Positions 1 to 8,907 of a DNA stretch of 64,000 bases are shown piece after piece. A program made the position numbers and the translations under genes. Below the pieces are notes generated by a model. That model was given only the letters and a program-made list of their open reading frames with translations. It searched no databases and had not been told where the DNA came from. Position 1 is the stretch's first letter; every line of letters begins with the position of its first letter. The stretch is from Conchocele bisecta (lineage: Eukaryota > Mollusca > Bivalvia > Lucinida > Thyasiridae). Where the stretch lies: assembly GCA_029237695.1 (NCBI GenBank), contig CM055275.1:5633131-5697130 (forward strand), given 5' to 3'.

Positions 1-972
1 GTCGGTTCCATAACTCCGGAGTCAAAACGGATTTCGGCAGACCGATAGCCGCGTTTCCTGCGACAAATCCTGACAATTCCATTGGCTCTTTGAGACCTTA
101 TCATGATTATCGATCCACCTCGCCTGTCGTCGATAAACACAGAAGCAGAGCAAATTGATTATCATACGGAATTCTGGGAATTTGGAGAAATCATTATCTA
201 TGTAAATACGATTGCAGGCGTTCGTTTTTCAATAAGTTCAACATTCAGTCGTAGCTGTGCTTTACCGTTGTGCGGTTCGGTGTTGTCTTGTATAGAGCTA
301 CCAGCTAGAATCGGTAAATCCTGATTCTGCGACCGGAATTTCCGTTCGCTATTGGTTCCAGCGTGTCTGTGTGGCATTGGATTTAATATCGGGGTTATTA
401 TTTTCGCGCTGTTATATTTTATAAATAATAAACAGCATTGAAGTATTTACTATTAACGATCGATTCCGTGTATTGCAGTGTGAGTGCACCGTTGGAAACA
501 TATCATTCTCTACATTCCAGAACGTTGTGCCAGGAATGGATTTTTGACGTCGTTTACGGCTTGGAACTGACCGTTTTCAAATTGATTTTTGGCATTAAGA
601 GGCGTGTCCGTATTGTGCGATAGGACATCGGAGACAAATCCAATACACGATTTCTAATTGGATTTGCTTCGGCTTAGGAAAGTAAGCCTGCTTCTGGAAG
701 AGAATATTCTCTGTTTTTGGATATTTTCAGTGTTATTATGCGTATTGTTAGACAAAGTTGTATATAAAATAGGATTAAAACATCCGCTACTTTTCAGCTT
801 GGATTAAACGTTGAACAACCCTATTCAAAAACATTCCATTGTCAAAACGCGAGGAAAGAACACAGATAAAACGTCAACGTTGCATAAATTGCGGTTATCC
901 ATCTAAACACTCAGCGTGGATCACTCGAGCGTCTTGCGGATCCTGACCGGTCGTCAATCCGAAGCTATCCAA
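1..972 (+). other. Upstream flank and probable 5' leader of the CELF-like gene
   Basis: No coding region is supported here. The short open frames at 103-324 and 438-623 lack recognisable domains. Between about 793 and the ATG at 973 there is no upstream ATG, and an in-frame TAA at 904-906 closes the CELF frame on the 5' side, so the leader is at least the last part of this stretch. TTTTCAG at 791-797 could be an initiator-like start or, alternatively, a 3' splice site of an upstream non-coding exon. The sequence alone does not decide between them. No repeat family of the intron is seen here, which fits a constrained promoter and leader region. Confidence 0.5.
761..768 (+). promoter_or_regulatory. 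TATA-like box (TATATAAA)
   Basis: TATATAAA lies about 30 bases upstream of TTTTCAGCTT, a plausible initiator, in the CELF-like gene's orientation. Spacing is right for a core promoter and no ATG intervenes before the predicted start codon. In AT-rich DNA such a match also arises by chance. Confidence 0.25.
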
Positions 973-1285
973 ATGAGACCAAACATGGCGCCGTTACCAA
1001 ACAACTTGACGCTGATTCCCGGTCCTCCGGGTCCCATGCCCCCGCATGAGTCCCAGCTTCATAACCACATTCCGAATGGACCCGGCCCCCTCTCCGGGCC
1101 CTTGTCGCAGCCTTTGTCTCAAATGCACGCCATCATTCCGTTGAAGGACCACGACGCCATTAAACTGTTTGTTGGTCAGATACCGCGGAACCTGGAGGAA
1201 AAGGACTTACGACCAATCTTCGAGGAGTATGGTCAGATATACGAATTGACAGTGCTGAAAGATCGCTTCACCGGCATGCACAAAG
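973..1285 (+). CDS. CELF/Bruno-like RNA-binding protein, first coding exon (partial)
   Basis: Encodes 104 complete residues plus one base of a split glycine codon. Residues 1-55 are a low-complexity Pro/Gly/Leu-rich leader (PGPPGPMPP near residue 16). From about residue 58 the first RRM begins: [17 protein letters not shown] carries RNP2 (LFVGQI, residues 65-70), followed by the helix [22 protein letters not shown]. This matches the family of CUG-BP/ETR-3-like factors, closest to the CELF3-6 group from memory; these bind GU-rich RNA and control alternative splicing, translation and decay. RNP1 (KG...AF) would begin at the last codons and continue in the next exon, so the intron (phase 1) splits RNP1. 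The ATG at 973 has a poor context (C at -3). The ATG at 985 (residue 5) has A at -3 and G at +4 and may be the real start. An in-frame TAA at 904-906 bounds the frame upstream. RRM2, RRM3 and the linker lie outside the window. Confidence 0.93.
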
Positions 1286-1292
1286 GTAAGAT
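1284..1292 (+). other. 5' splice donor of the CELF-like intron
   Basis: AAG|GTAAGAT after base 1285 fits the metazoan donor consensus. The RRM1 reading frame loses its family match right after this point (the read-through residues VRCCILF are not RRM), which supports splicing here. The intron is phase 1. Confidence 0.9.
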
Positions 1293-1335
1293 GTTGTATT
1301 TTATTTAAGGTCGCATTAATGCTTTAATGTTTATA

Positions 1336-1706
1336 CAGTGCAACCTCTCTACAACAGCCACCCATAGGAAGACGCAAAACTGGTGTTGTAGGGAGGTGGC
1401 TGTTGTAGGGAGGTTAATGCGGAATTAAATTTTATCGTCTGATGTTTATTTATTTTCTTCCATAATTCTCACCGAATACATGATTTGACAGCATTTTAGA
1501 ATCATTTCCAATGGAAATGATTATAAAGTACTGTCAAAACATGTTTTTATTGAGAAAGAATGCAAAAGCAACATCAGATGACAATGTTCATGCTCAGCAG
1601 TCTAAGGGTTAGACATAGAGGAAATCATCCATTTGGGATATAAAATAGCGGCTGTTACAGAGAGGGTGTTGTTGTAGAGAGGTGGCCGTTCGGGGAGGTT
1701 CGACTG
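1336..1706. mobile_element. pogo-like MITE, TA-flanked
   Basis: Ends CAGTGCAACCTCTCTACAAC and (inverted, decayed) GGGGAGGTTCGACTG, each abutted by TA (1334-1335 and 1707-1708). CAGT-purine-AACCTC ends with a TA target are typical of pogo/Tigger-derived elements. Inner copies of the GTTGTAGGGAGGTGGC motif at 1383-1415 and 1664-1690 make the arms multiply folded. No transposase. Confidence 0.75.
1479..1543. repeat. Hairpin inside the pogo-like MITE
   Basis: CATGATTTGACAGCATTTTA and its inverse, folding about CATTTCCAATGGAAATG. The same hairpin, better preserved, occurs alone at 30166-30235, so it is an independent unit. Confidence 0.8.
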
Positions 1707-1734
1707 TACAGCCAAACGTCTCTAAGCCACAGAC

Positions 1735-1881
1735 ATTCGGCGTGTTTCGGCTTTCTTTGACATTACTAAAAACCAAATGGTGTTGTTTTACTATCAAGGG
1801 AAGTAACCATTGTTATTTATGCAGTATTACGGCGCCGGTATGTACATGTATCAGTATTGACGAAAGCCGAAACACACCGAA
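1735..1881. repeat. Inverted repeat (foldback), unclassified
   Basis: ATTCGGCGTGTTTCGGCTTTC at 1735-1755 is answered by GAAAGCCGAAACACACCGAAT at 1861-1881 with a spacer of about 105 bases. It fills the space between the pogo-like MITE and a family G remnant. No second copy was seen. Confidence 0.7.
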
Positions 1882-1884
1882 TGA

Positions 1885-2077
1885 TTGAACCGGAAACAGT
1901 GCATTACCAGGATTATCAGGATCTGCACTTTGTGAAAGTAATTTTCATATTTTCGACAACAAAAAACACCCCCTCTTCATAAATGGACTAGTCTGAAAAT
2001 CATTTTGTGGCGGTTTGATTAGTTGCAAAATTAACATATCACAATCAATTCCAGTTACTTATGGGTGAAATGGCTTA
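1885..2077 (+). mobile_element. Family G element, internally deleted
   Basis: Matches the right two thirds of the full copy at 3578-3825 (ATCAGGATCTGCACTTT, then the CACCCCCTCTTCATAAATGG block and GGGTGAAATGGCTTA). The left end and the central GGCTCGTAACGAGCC hairpin are lost. Confidence 0.75.
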
Positions 2078-2095
2078 CCGTATATATTTCACATC

Positions 2096-2199
2096 TACAG
2101 TGGGATCAGCGTGTAAGTGCACACACGGACGAACACGACAGGTTGGTTCCAACCTGTCGTGTTCGTTCGTGTGTGCACTTACACGCTGACCGCACTGTA
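2096..2199. mobile_element. Family C palindromic MITE, complete, TA on both sides
   Basis: A 100-bp near-perfect palindrome from CAGTGGGATCAGCG to CGCTGACCGCACTG, centred on GTTGGTTCCAAC with no loop, flanked by TA. The whole element is essentially two arms. The CAGTG ends and TA target suggest a pogo-type mover (inference). Confidence 0.9.
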
Positions 2200-2354
2200 C
2201 TGTGTATCTTTGTTTAACTATGATCGTTGTCAATGGTATGTATGGGTACGGCATGTTTTCGCTACCACATCGATCGTCAGAATCGAGTATTCCGCTCATA
2301 CTGGTGTGCAGCTAAGTTCTTAGCCCCACAAAATGCACGCTATCGAAATAGTTA

Positions 2355-2789
2355 CAGTGGAACCTCGCTATACCGGACACACTGGGAGTAGTTCTGCTAA
2401 TACACACTTTATAATGTGAGTTTACCATACTATATCTCATATTGTAGAATTGTCTCTTAGCAACACATATTAAGACGACTTAGGTATCACGTTATCACGT
2501 TAAGTAGATACCATACACTGTCGCCATACTACCCCAATGCTAACCAAACAAGGGTACTACAGTGAAACCTCTCTAAACCGGACACCCTGGGGACCAGGTC
2601 CCCAGGGTGTCCGGTTTAGCTAGGTTTCACTGTAAATGAGGCCTTTGATTATTCCGACCCATACTTGTGTGATTTGCGATCACGAACATGCATTATCACC
2701 TGTGATAAAGGACCAACAAACCTATCAAACTTATGATCACATGTGTTTCTTGTAGTTTAGAGTTTCTTCGGTTTACAGAGGTTCCACTG
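2355..2789. mobile_element. Family D long element, TA-flanked
   Basis: Starts CAGTGGAACCTCGCTATACC and ends GGTTCCACTG; TA at 2353-2354 and 2790-2791. The interior includes the GTGATTTGCGATCACGAACA block seen in all long D copies. A complete short D palindrome sits inside it (2558-2634). Confidence 0.85.
2558..2634. mobile_element. Family D short palindrome nested in long D
   Basis: CAGTGAAACCTCTCTAAACC to its inverse, centred on GGGGACCAGGTCCCC, with TA at both ends. The short form is one D end followed by its mirror image, and it is also found at the left end of the D copy at 13367 and the right end of the one at 49514. Confidence 0.88.
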
Positions 2790-2908
2790 TATAGCTGCAA
2801 TCAATACTGGTGATCATTTAGTACACATCCCACTCGCATAGGGAATACACCATGTCTGCGTTCTAAAATTATAGAGGATATTCCATCGTACATTTTGAAT
2901 AGCGGGAA

Positions 2909-3385
2909 ATAATACACGAGGGTACGTCGGCTTCCGCGTAAGCAAAGAGTGAGCGTAGCGAACTAGTTGCTTGAACGGACGCCGACGGACACGAGTGTAT
3001 TATTTACACGTACTTCACGGCGGATATATACAACGTACATATATGCATTTTAAGATTGTAAACGAAATATGTGTGATGGGCGTATGCATAGTTACACACT
3101 CACGTGTTTCCACGGTTTGACACGTTGTGTGACGTCAGACGTGACGTCATGTAAGCATTTTTGAAATCCAAATTTCTATGAACTATACATATTTGAGTGC
3201 ACGTTTGGAATGTGTTCAATCAAATTAACATTGTACATTAGTCGAGACTGTCTCCAAATTTTCAAATAACTTTATTTTGTGTGTAATAAAATAGGGTGCA
3301 ATTACGGGTGTATTATTTGTCAGAAGTTGATTACGGGTTTTCTCTCACAGCGAAGCCCATGCAAGAGTGTAATAAACGTACTTCT
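2909..3385 (+). mobile_element. Family Q element
   Basis: Homologous to 53890-54318 over most of its length (blocks GTTTGGAATGTGTTCAATCA and TTACGGGTGTATTATTTGTC). It begins AATAATACACGAG and ends CAAGAGTGTAATAAA, loosely inverted. It contains a decayed hairpin (ACGTCGGC to GCCGACG, 2942-2988) and two perfect TGACGTCA octamers at 3130 and 3142. Confidence 0.75.
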
Positions 3386-3477
3386 CTTGTTTAGCCAGAA
3401 CAGCGTATGCTAAGACCGCCATTGTAACCGTCACATCGATATATTGACTTTCTGATGTTCATGCCTATCAATGGCGA

Positions 3478-3538
3478 GGGTCAATGGAATAAGGGGGCTA
3501 ACTCTATCAAGGAGTTATCCCCCTTGTTTCGTTGACCC
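3478..3538. repeat. Solitary hairpin
   Basis: GGGTCAATGGAATAAGGGGG pairs with CCCCCTTGTTTCGTTGACCC around a loop of roughly 20 bases that itself holds AACTC/GAGTT. No second copy recognised. Confidence 0.75.
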
Positions 3539-3577
3539 CTTCATGTGGGTGGCACGTGGGAGAATGCGATGGGTAAC

Positions 3578-3825
3578 TTAACCCTTTGAACCCGAAAGCC
3601 CGCTATATCGGTTTATGCAAACAGTGCAGATCCAGATGAGCCGGCTCGTAACGAGCCGTCTCATCAGGATCTGCACTTTTTGCAAGTAATTTTCATATTT
3701 TTGAAAACAAAAAACACCCCCTTTTCATAAATGGACTAGTCTGAAAATTATTTTGTGACAATTGGATTGGTGTCAGAATTAACATGTCAAAATCCATTCC
3801 AGTTACTTAGGGTTGAAAGGGTTAA
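3578..3825 (+). mobile_element. Family G MITE, full length (248 bp)
   Basis: TTAACCCTTTGAACCCGAAA to TTGAAAGGGTTAA. Ends are short inverted repeats (CCCTTT/AAAGGG) inside flanking TTAA, the target of piggyBac- and Kolobok-type transposases. The centre is a hairpin with arms CAGATCCAGATGAGCCGGCTCG and GAGCCGTCTCATCAGGATCTG and loop TAAC. The right half is unique to the family. Used here as the reference copy. Confidence 0.88.
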
Positions 3826-3896
3826 CGACCGGGATTTATTCTTACTGTTATCCCGAATGAAGACCTGGTTTTTACCTTAGGTACGTCTTTGGCATT

Positions 3897-4085
3897 CTTG
3901 TATGCGAGGGTTTAATCTAGCTATACCCCGTGTACGAGTAATACGAGTATTATTAATCCTAATATTTTCAGGGGAAGGGGCCAAGTGACTTTGGTGTGAT
4001 ATGGACCTGACACCAGGTCAGGTTATTCTAATTTCAGGGCTGAATATATATTTGTTTCGATGTAAATGTTCCGTCCTAATCTTTG
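3897..4085 (+). mobile_element. Family Y element fragment (probable SINE tail)
   Basis: Matches 24536-24700 in reverse complement (blocks CCAAGTGACTTTGGTGTG, GGTCAGGTTATTCTAATTTC). The 24.4-kb copy also carries GCGGGTTCGACCCCGC, a tRNA T-arm/B-box shape, so Y is probably a tRNA-derived SINE. This copy lacks that head. Confidence 0.65.
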
Positions 4086-4748
4086 GGTTTGTAACACAGA
4101 ATAATCATCTGATCGCTCTTTGACTGTTTGGGTATATGCTAGTAGGTTAGAGGATACTAAATGGCTCGAAATCGAAATCGCAGAAATAGTTAAATAGGTA
4201 TAAAACAATAGTGTGGGCGTTTTGAGGTTTGCTTGCAAATATTGATATATTACTACCCAGTTTCACTTGAGGAACATTTTGGGATGCTGCTTTTTAGCAC
4301 CAGTTTTCAGCATATTTATAGCATTTAAAAGGAAAAACTGAACCTGTTGGTCACGTGATGTAACAGAGTTTCCGTGGCCAAAAAATGTAAACAATACTGG
4401 GGGATATGACGAGGTTGGATTTTACTTTCTTAGCAGTAAGTGAACATGCAGAACCAGTACAGACTGGCTGCAGGTAGGTCCCACAGCATCCATACGATAG
4501 TGCAATTAGAAAATTAGCAGAGACTGTCCTTATTGGATGGGATTCGGCTACATTATATATTAAAACTATTTGGTGTGTTCTAACCTATAAGGTATTCGAG
4601 AATATCGAGTTACCGATATACCTACATGTAAACCGATACGCCATTATACGCTACTGTTTGAAGGTTATGCAGTCTACATTGAGAGCACTGCAATTGCAGT
4701 CAGCCAATCGATCGAAGTTTGTTGTTTGCAACGTGTGTAGTAGGAGAT
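4086..4748. other. No recognisable feature
   Basis: About 660 bases in which I see no open frame with a family match, no copy of the listed repeats and no strong inverted repeat. Confidence 0.5.
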
Positions 4749-5133
4749 ATGGAAGCGTCCTGGTGTCAATTCTAAAATATATTTATCTGCTCATTAGGAG
4801 ATACTAACTCCTAATTAGGAGATACTATCTTCTAATTAGGACTTATAATCTCCTAATTAGGAGATACTAAGTCATAATTAGGAGATAGTAACAGTTAGTA
4901 TCTCCTAATTAGGAGTTAGTATCTACTAATTAGGAGATAAAACATATTTTAGCATTGCCACAGATATTAAGTCCTAATTAGGAGATATTAAGTCCTAATT
5001 AGGAGATAGGATATACTAAGTCCTAATTAAGAGATACTAACTCCTAATTAGGAGATACTATCTACTAATTAGGAGTTAGTATCTCCTAATTAGGAGATAC
5101 AATATTTTAGAATTGGCACCAGGACGCTTCCAT
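4749..5133. mobile_element. Element U: 32-bp inverted ends around a palindromic short-unit array
   Basis: The ends ATGGAAGCGTCCTGGTGTCA(ATTCTAAAATAT) at 4749-4780 and the inverse at 5102-5133 nearly match. Between them are about sixteen copies of a unit of 16-19 bases built on CTCCTAATTAGGAGATACTA. CCTAATTAGG is itself a palindrome, so the array can fold at every unit. Some units are flipped (AGTATCTCCTAATTAGGAGT). Single copy in the window. Confidence 0.85.
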
Positions 5134-5421
5134 AAGCAGGGTAATGTGTTATAAAGTGACAAATATCTTTTTTTCTCAAATGTCTCCCTCCAGGTTCGTT
5201 TATAGACTCCCTAGTTCATTATATATGGAAGACATCATACATAATCCGACTTCGCCTATTGACTCGAAGGGTAATCTATCCTGGTTCATTGGCACCACTG
5301 TAGTAGGAGGGGAATGTGTTATAAAGTGAAAAGAGAGAGACGAACACTCGTCGCTATAAAATGCGGCTTGTACCGCAAGGCAGTGAGTGCATATGTTCGA
5401 GTATCCTAATATGGCCGTACT
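5134..5421. other. Short interval with a direct repeat
   Basis: AATGTGTTATAAAGTGA occurs at 5142 and again at 5310, 168 bases apart. Nothing else is recognised. Confidence 0.5.
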
Positions 5422-5426
5422 ACTAC

Positions 5427-5874
5427 CAATGTGCATGCTCACGTAGTTACAATAACAACAACAATGGCTGAAAGTCTTGAAAGCGCGCCCACTCCAAAGT
5501 AAGTATTATTCGATATGTTCCTTAATATGACATGGATATTTATGACTTATGACGCAGCCAACGCTGCCAACGTCTTCATAAGCTGCATTTGGTGGTCCCG
5601 GGAGTTCGGCACATACTTATGTCGTTTTTGCGAAGAATCGATTTCCGTGTCAGTAGACACGGAAATCGATTCTTCGTGAAAACGACAGTAGATTTGGGTC
5701 AAAGCACCGAGACCACCAAATGCAGCTTAACAAGACGCGTTTGATGCACCGTATTTCATAAAAAATCCGTTACATAATAAGGACAAAATAAAAGAATACG
5801 TACTTTTAATCTGAGGGCTTCTGAAAGTTTCTGTAGTTGTTGTAGTTGTTTTAATCACGTGATCATACATTTTG
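5427..5874 (-). mobile_element. Family B foldback element with exact 5-bp target duplication (ACTAC)
   Basis: Ends are decayed forms of CAAGGTGTATGATCACGTGG; flanks are ACTAC at 5422-5426 and 5875-5879. Beside the ends lie ACAACAAC and GTTGTTGT runs, then long arms (GCTGCATTTGGTGGTC...) meeting at a near-perfect hairpin of ATCGATTTCCGTGTC and its inverse around a loop of about five bases. Orientation is set by the CACTCCAAAGTAAGTATTAT side being on the left. Confidence 0.88.
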
Positions 5875-6096
5875 ACTACGTGTGCATTGCGTGTATACTT
5901 TCGAGTTCAGGTGGAATTGCAGTCGGGTGACTCCAACTGTCACTCCGGCGGCCCGATCCTCGATGTCGGTATTGGATTTTGTGAACAACAATTGTATTAC
6001 ATGCACTACCAGCTGGTTCTACCCAGGTGGACCACATAACGGCTTGGTCCGCGGGTATTCAATGCATGAGAGCCAATCGAGACCCGTAATTCGAGC

Positions 6097-6527
6097 CAAG
6101 CTCATGATCACGTGGTTACAACAACAATAACAATGGTTGAAAGTGTTGGAAAGATCACCCACTACAAAATAAGTATATTTGATAGTTTCCTTAATAAGCA
6201 ACATGTTTTGATGAAATATGGCGCAGCAAACCCGTCTTCATGATCTGCATTTGGTGGTTCGCACATACTTATGTCGTTTTTAGCGAATAATCGATTTCCG
6301 TGTCAATAAACACGGAAATCGATTCTTCGCAAAAACGACACAAGTTTGGGTCAAAGTACCGAGACCACCAAATGCAGCTTAACAAAACATCGTTTGATGC
6401 GCCATATTTCAGCAAAATCCGTTACATAATAAGGACACAATAAAAGAATACGTACTTTGAAACGGAGGGCTTCTGGAAGTTTCAGTACTTGTTGTTCTTG
6501 TTGTAACCACGTGATCATACACATTGT
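6097..6527 (-). mobile_element. Family B foldback element
   Basis: CAAGCTCATGATCACGTGG to CCACGTGATCATACACATTG, same orientation as the 5.4-kb copy. Central hairpin arms TTTTAGCGAATAATCGATTT and AAATCGATTCTTCGCAAAAA around TCAATAAA-type loop. Flanks CGAGC and TGTAC do not match, so the target duplication has decayed or the flanks have recombined. Confidence 0.85.
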
Positions 6528-6615
6528 GTACTAGTACACGTTGTTATCACCGACGTGGGATAATCATGACAGCTACTTTGGAACAAAGGCAAACAACTAT
6601 CATCACTGTACAAGC

Positions 6616-7249
6616 TGATCCAATCCGTCTGATATGTCTATCACGGGGACGCCAGCACAAGGAAAATCACTTACACCCGTGTTGTAACCAGCTTATACAT
6701 CAACGTGTATGATCACGTGGTACTAACAACAACAACAAGTACTGAAATTTCCACAATCCATCCGATTCAAAGTACGTATTATTTTATAGTGTCCTTATTA
6801 CGTAACTGATTTTGATGAATATGGCGCATCAAACGCGTCTTGTTAAGCTGCATTTGGTTGTCTCTGTATCTTCGCCCAAACTTCTGTCGTTTTTTGCGAA
6901 GAATCGATTTCCGTGTCTCCGACTTATGTCGTTTTTGCGAAGAATCGATTTCCGTGTCTCCGACACGGAAATCGATTCTTCGCAAAAACGACATAAGTCT
7001 GTTCCAAACTCCCTGGACCACCAAATGCAGCTCATGAAGACGCGTTTGCTGCGCCATATTTCATCAAAATCCATTGCATATTAAGGAAAATATCAAATAA
7101 TACTTACTTTGGAGTGGGCGGCGTTGTTGTTGTTGTTGTAGTAACCACGTGATCATGCACCTTGTGATCGGATCCATCTGATAAGTCTATCACAAGGACG
7201 CCAGCACAAGGAAAAACCCTTACACCCGTGTTGTAACCAACTTATACAT
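6616..7249. repeat. 85-bp direct repeats exactly bracketing a B element
   Basis: Left copy 6616-6700 and right copy 7165-7249 align without gaps and differ at about ten positions (both contain GACGCCAGCACAAGGAAAA and CTTACACCCGTGTTGTAACC). The left copy ends on the base before the B element and the right copy starts on the base after it. Confidence 0.88.
6701..7164 (+). mobile_element. Family B foldback element with an extra arm
   Basis: CAACGTGTATGATCACGTGG to CCACGTGATCATGCACCTTG. The left arm of the central hairpin is present twice in tandem (GCGAAGAATCGATTTCCGTG at about 6896 and 6937) before the single inverted arm at 6963-6990, so three arms are present. Opposite orientation to the two preceding copies. 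Confidence 0.88.
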
Positions 7250-7273
7250 GCATGTGGCTCCGTTGGATAAGCA

Positions 7274-7335
7274 TACAGTGGGGTCAGCGTGTAAGTGCAC
7301 ACACGAACGAACACGACAGGTTGGAACCAACGTGG
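7274..7335. mobile_element. Family C half element
   Basis: TA + CAGTGGGGTCAGCGTGTAAG through GACAGGTTGGAACCAAC. Only the left arm and the centre survive; the right arm is replaced by unrelated sequence. Confidence 0.8.
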
Positions 7336-7565
7336 TGGTAAGACGTCCCGGGTTCGCAAGTATAAGGTTTCCGGGTTCGAGAGCACCGCGGCCGAGTGCG
7401 TATTTTTCCCACACTGTGATACAATGCCGATTCGCTCAGTTGGTACAGTGATAGTATGATACGGCCATACAATGTTCTTCCTATGTTAAGCGTCCGCGTG
7501 CGGGTAGGTTTTGAGAGCGGTTCTCTGAAAAAACAAACTGTGTATGCTATTTTACGCTATTTACT

Positions 7566-7910
7566 GGTGAGGTAATATGAACATTGATTTGGGACTTGTT
7601 TTAAATCCTTTCATGAATTTACACTTATGTTTAATAAGAGTGTTTTCTTATTATTAAGCGGCAATTTAAATTTACGTTAAAAACTTCCTCAACCCTTTGC
7701 AAACTGCAAAGGGTTGAGAAAGATTTTAACATAAGTTTTGAGAGTGGAGAGATGAAGTAATATTAAAATTGATTTAGGACTTGCCTAAGTTTTAAATCCG
7801 TTCATGAATTTGCGCTTAAGTTTAATAAGAGTGGTTTCTTATTATTTACTGGCAATTTAAATTTATGTTATGCATATATATAGGGTTGGGGAAGTTTTTA
7901 ACATACATTT
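7566..7910 (+). repeat. Two-copy tandem duplication (about 180-bp unit)
   Basis: 7566-7735 and 7750-7910 share blocks such as TTTAATAAGAGTG and GGCAATTTAAATTTA at the same spacing, with moderate divergence. Only the first copy holds the hairpin CAACCCTTTGCAAACTGCAAAGGGTTG (split as CAACCCTTTG/CAAAGGGTTG, 7691-7717). Confidence 0.75.
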
Positions 7911-8142
7911 ACCTTTGTTTTTTTCAAGGCTTTGATTGTTTTTACCCGATACGTAGATAGGTTTTGAACATCTGGGTGAACGCTTAACAGGGAATAAATT
8001 TGGCATGGCCAAATCCATATATCTCAGGTTCGAGTCTTGCGCCGAAGTACGAATGAAACAATGCTGTTGGTGTCCTATGCCGGACTCACATGACTTATTG
8101 ACCGTTCTTGTTCATATTAATCTTTCCGCAACGATACAATAT

Positions 8143-8429
8143 GTTCAACAATTCTGCAAAAACAAGGAACACTTTTCCGACGTTTCGGCACAACGCCTTT
8201 ATCAAGGAATTAGTTTCTTCTGAACACTAAGTGGCATCCATTGTATATTTCACTATGTTTTCATTCGTTTTAGATTTCGCAATGTTTATGTTTTCAACAG
8301 AAAACATAAACATTGTGAAATTTCAAATGGATGCCACTTAGCGTTCAGTAGAAGCTAATTCCTTGATAAAGGCCTTGTGCCGAAACGTCGATAAAGTGGG
8401 TTCCTCGTTTGTGCAGAATTGTTTTCTTC
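8143..8429. mobile_element. Foldback element with hammerhead-like arms
   Basis: Arms of about 100 bases (8143-8243 and 8325-8429) pair around an inner palindrome (ATGTTTATGTTTTC/GAAAACATAAACAT, 8283-8312). Each arm includes, when read outward, CTTGATAAAGGC, a 4-5 base loop, then GCCGAAACGTCG (8361-8390 on +, 8178-8207 on -). The order TGATRA, a short stem, GAAAC, GTC recalls hammerhead ribozyme cores known from Penelope-like elements; see findings. No protein coding. Confidence 0.7.
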
Positions 8430-8555
8430 ATATTACCGGTGGAGCGAATGCACAAATATCGGGTCTGGCTCAAAGCCACCTAACTGATACTCTGTCACCG
8501 GCGCTAATCTTTCAAATGTTTGTAAATTTCGTTATTTGAAAATACGTGAGACGAT

Positions 8556-8690
8556 TGTGCTTGAAATCAAGCAACATGATTGACTGAGCCTGAGCTGGGC
8601 TACAGCTCAGGCTCAGACAATCAAATTGCCTGATTGCTAGCTGGTATTGTCAATATATGTTCAGAACCGTTGGTAATCTAGACAAGAATA
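8556..8690 (+). mobile_element. Family N palindromic element, partial
   Basis: A hairpin of GCCTGAGCTGGGCTACAGCT type (8584-8616) followed by the family's right side (TGATTGCTAGCTGGTATTG). The GATTGGCTGAGCCTGAGC arm is partly changed here. Family N ends, seen better at 27356-27556, read TACACAACCGCCTGCGTTAA. Confidence 0.75.
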
Positions 8691-8907
8691 AGTCAGGCGG
8701 TTGAGTTTACAGCCAGACTCAAACAATATAATTGCTAGATTACGAGCTGGAATTGCCAATGATGTATGTTCATAAACGTTGAATACTTGTTCATGCGATT
8801 AACGCATGCGGTTGTGTATACAGGCAGGCACAGACAATCAAATTGCTGGCATTGCCAATAGATGTTCATTCCACAATGTTGGTAAACTGGGCAAGATCAG
8901 CGCATGC
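8691..8907 (+). mobile_element. Degenerate family N repeats
   Basis: Two further partial N right halves (TTGCCAAT...GTTCATAAACGTTG and TTGCCAATAGATGTTCATTCC, each followed by GCAAGAT or TTAACGCATGCGGTTGTGTA). They lead straight into the 59-bp array, whose unit is derived from this N end. Confidence 0.65.

Noticed and set aside
1609..1888. Alternative exon or short gene after the CELF donor
   Set aside because: The frames on both strands are the two arms of MITE and inverted-repeat sequence.
7340..7400. tRNA-like GGTTTCCGGGTTCGAGAGC
   Set aside because: A B-box-like string only; no A box at the right distance on either strand.
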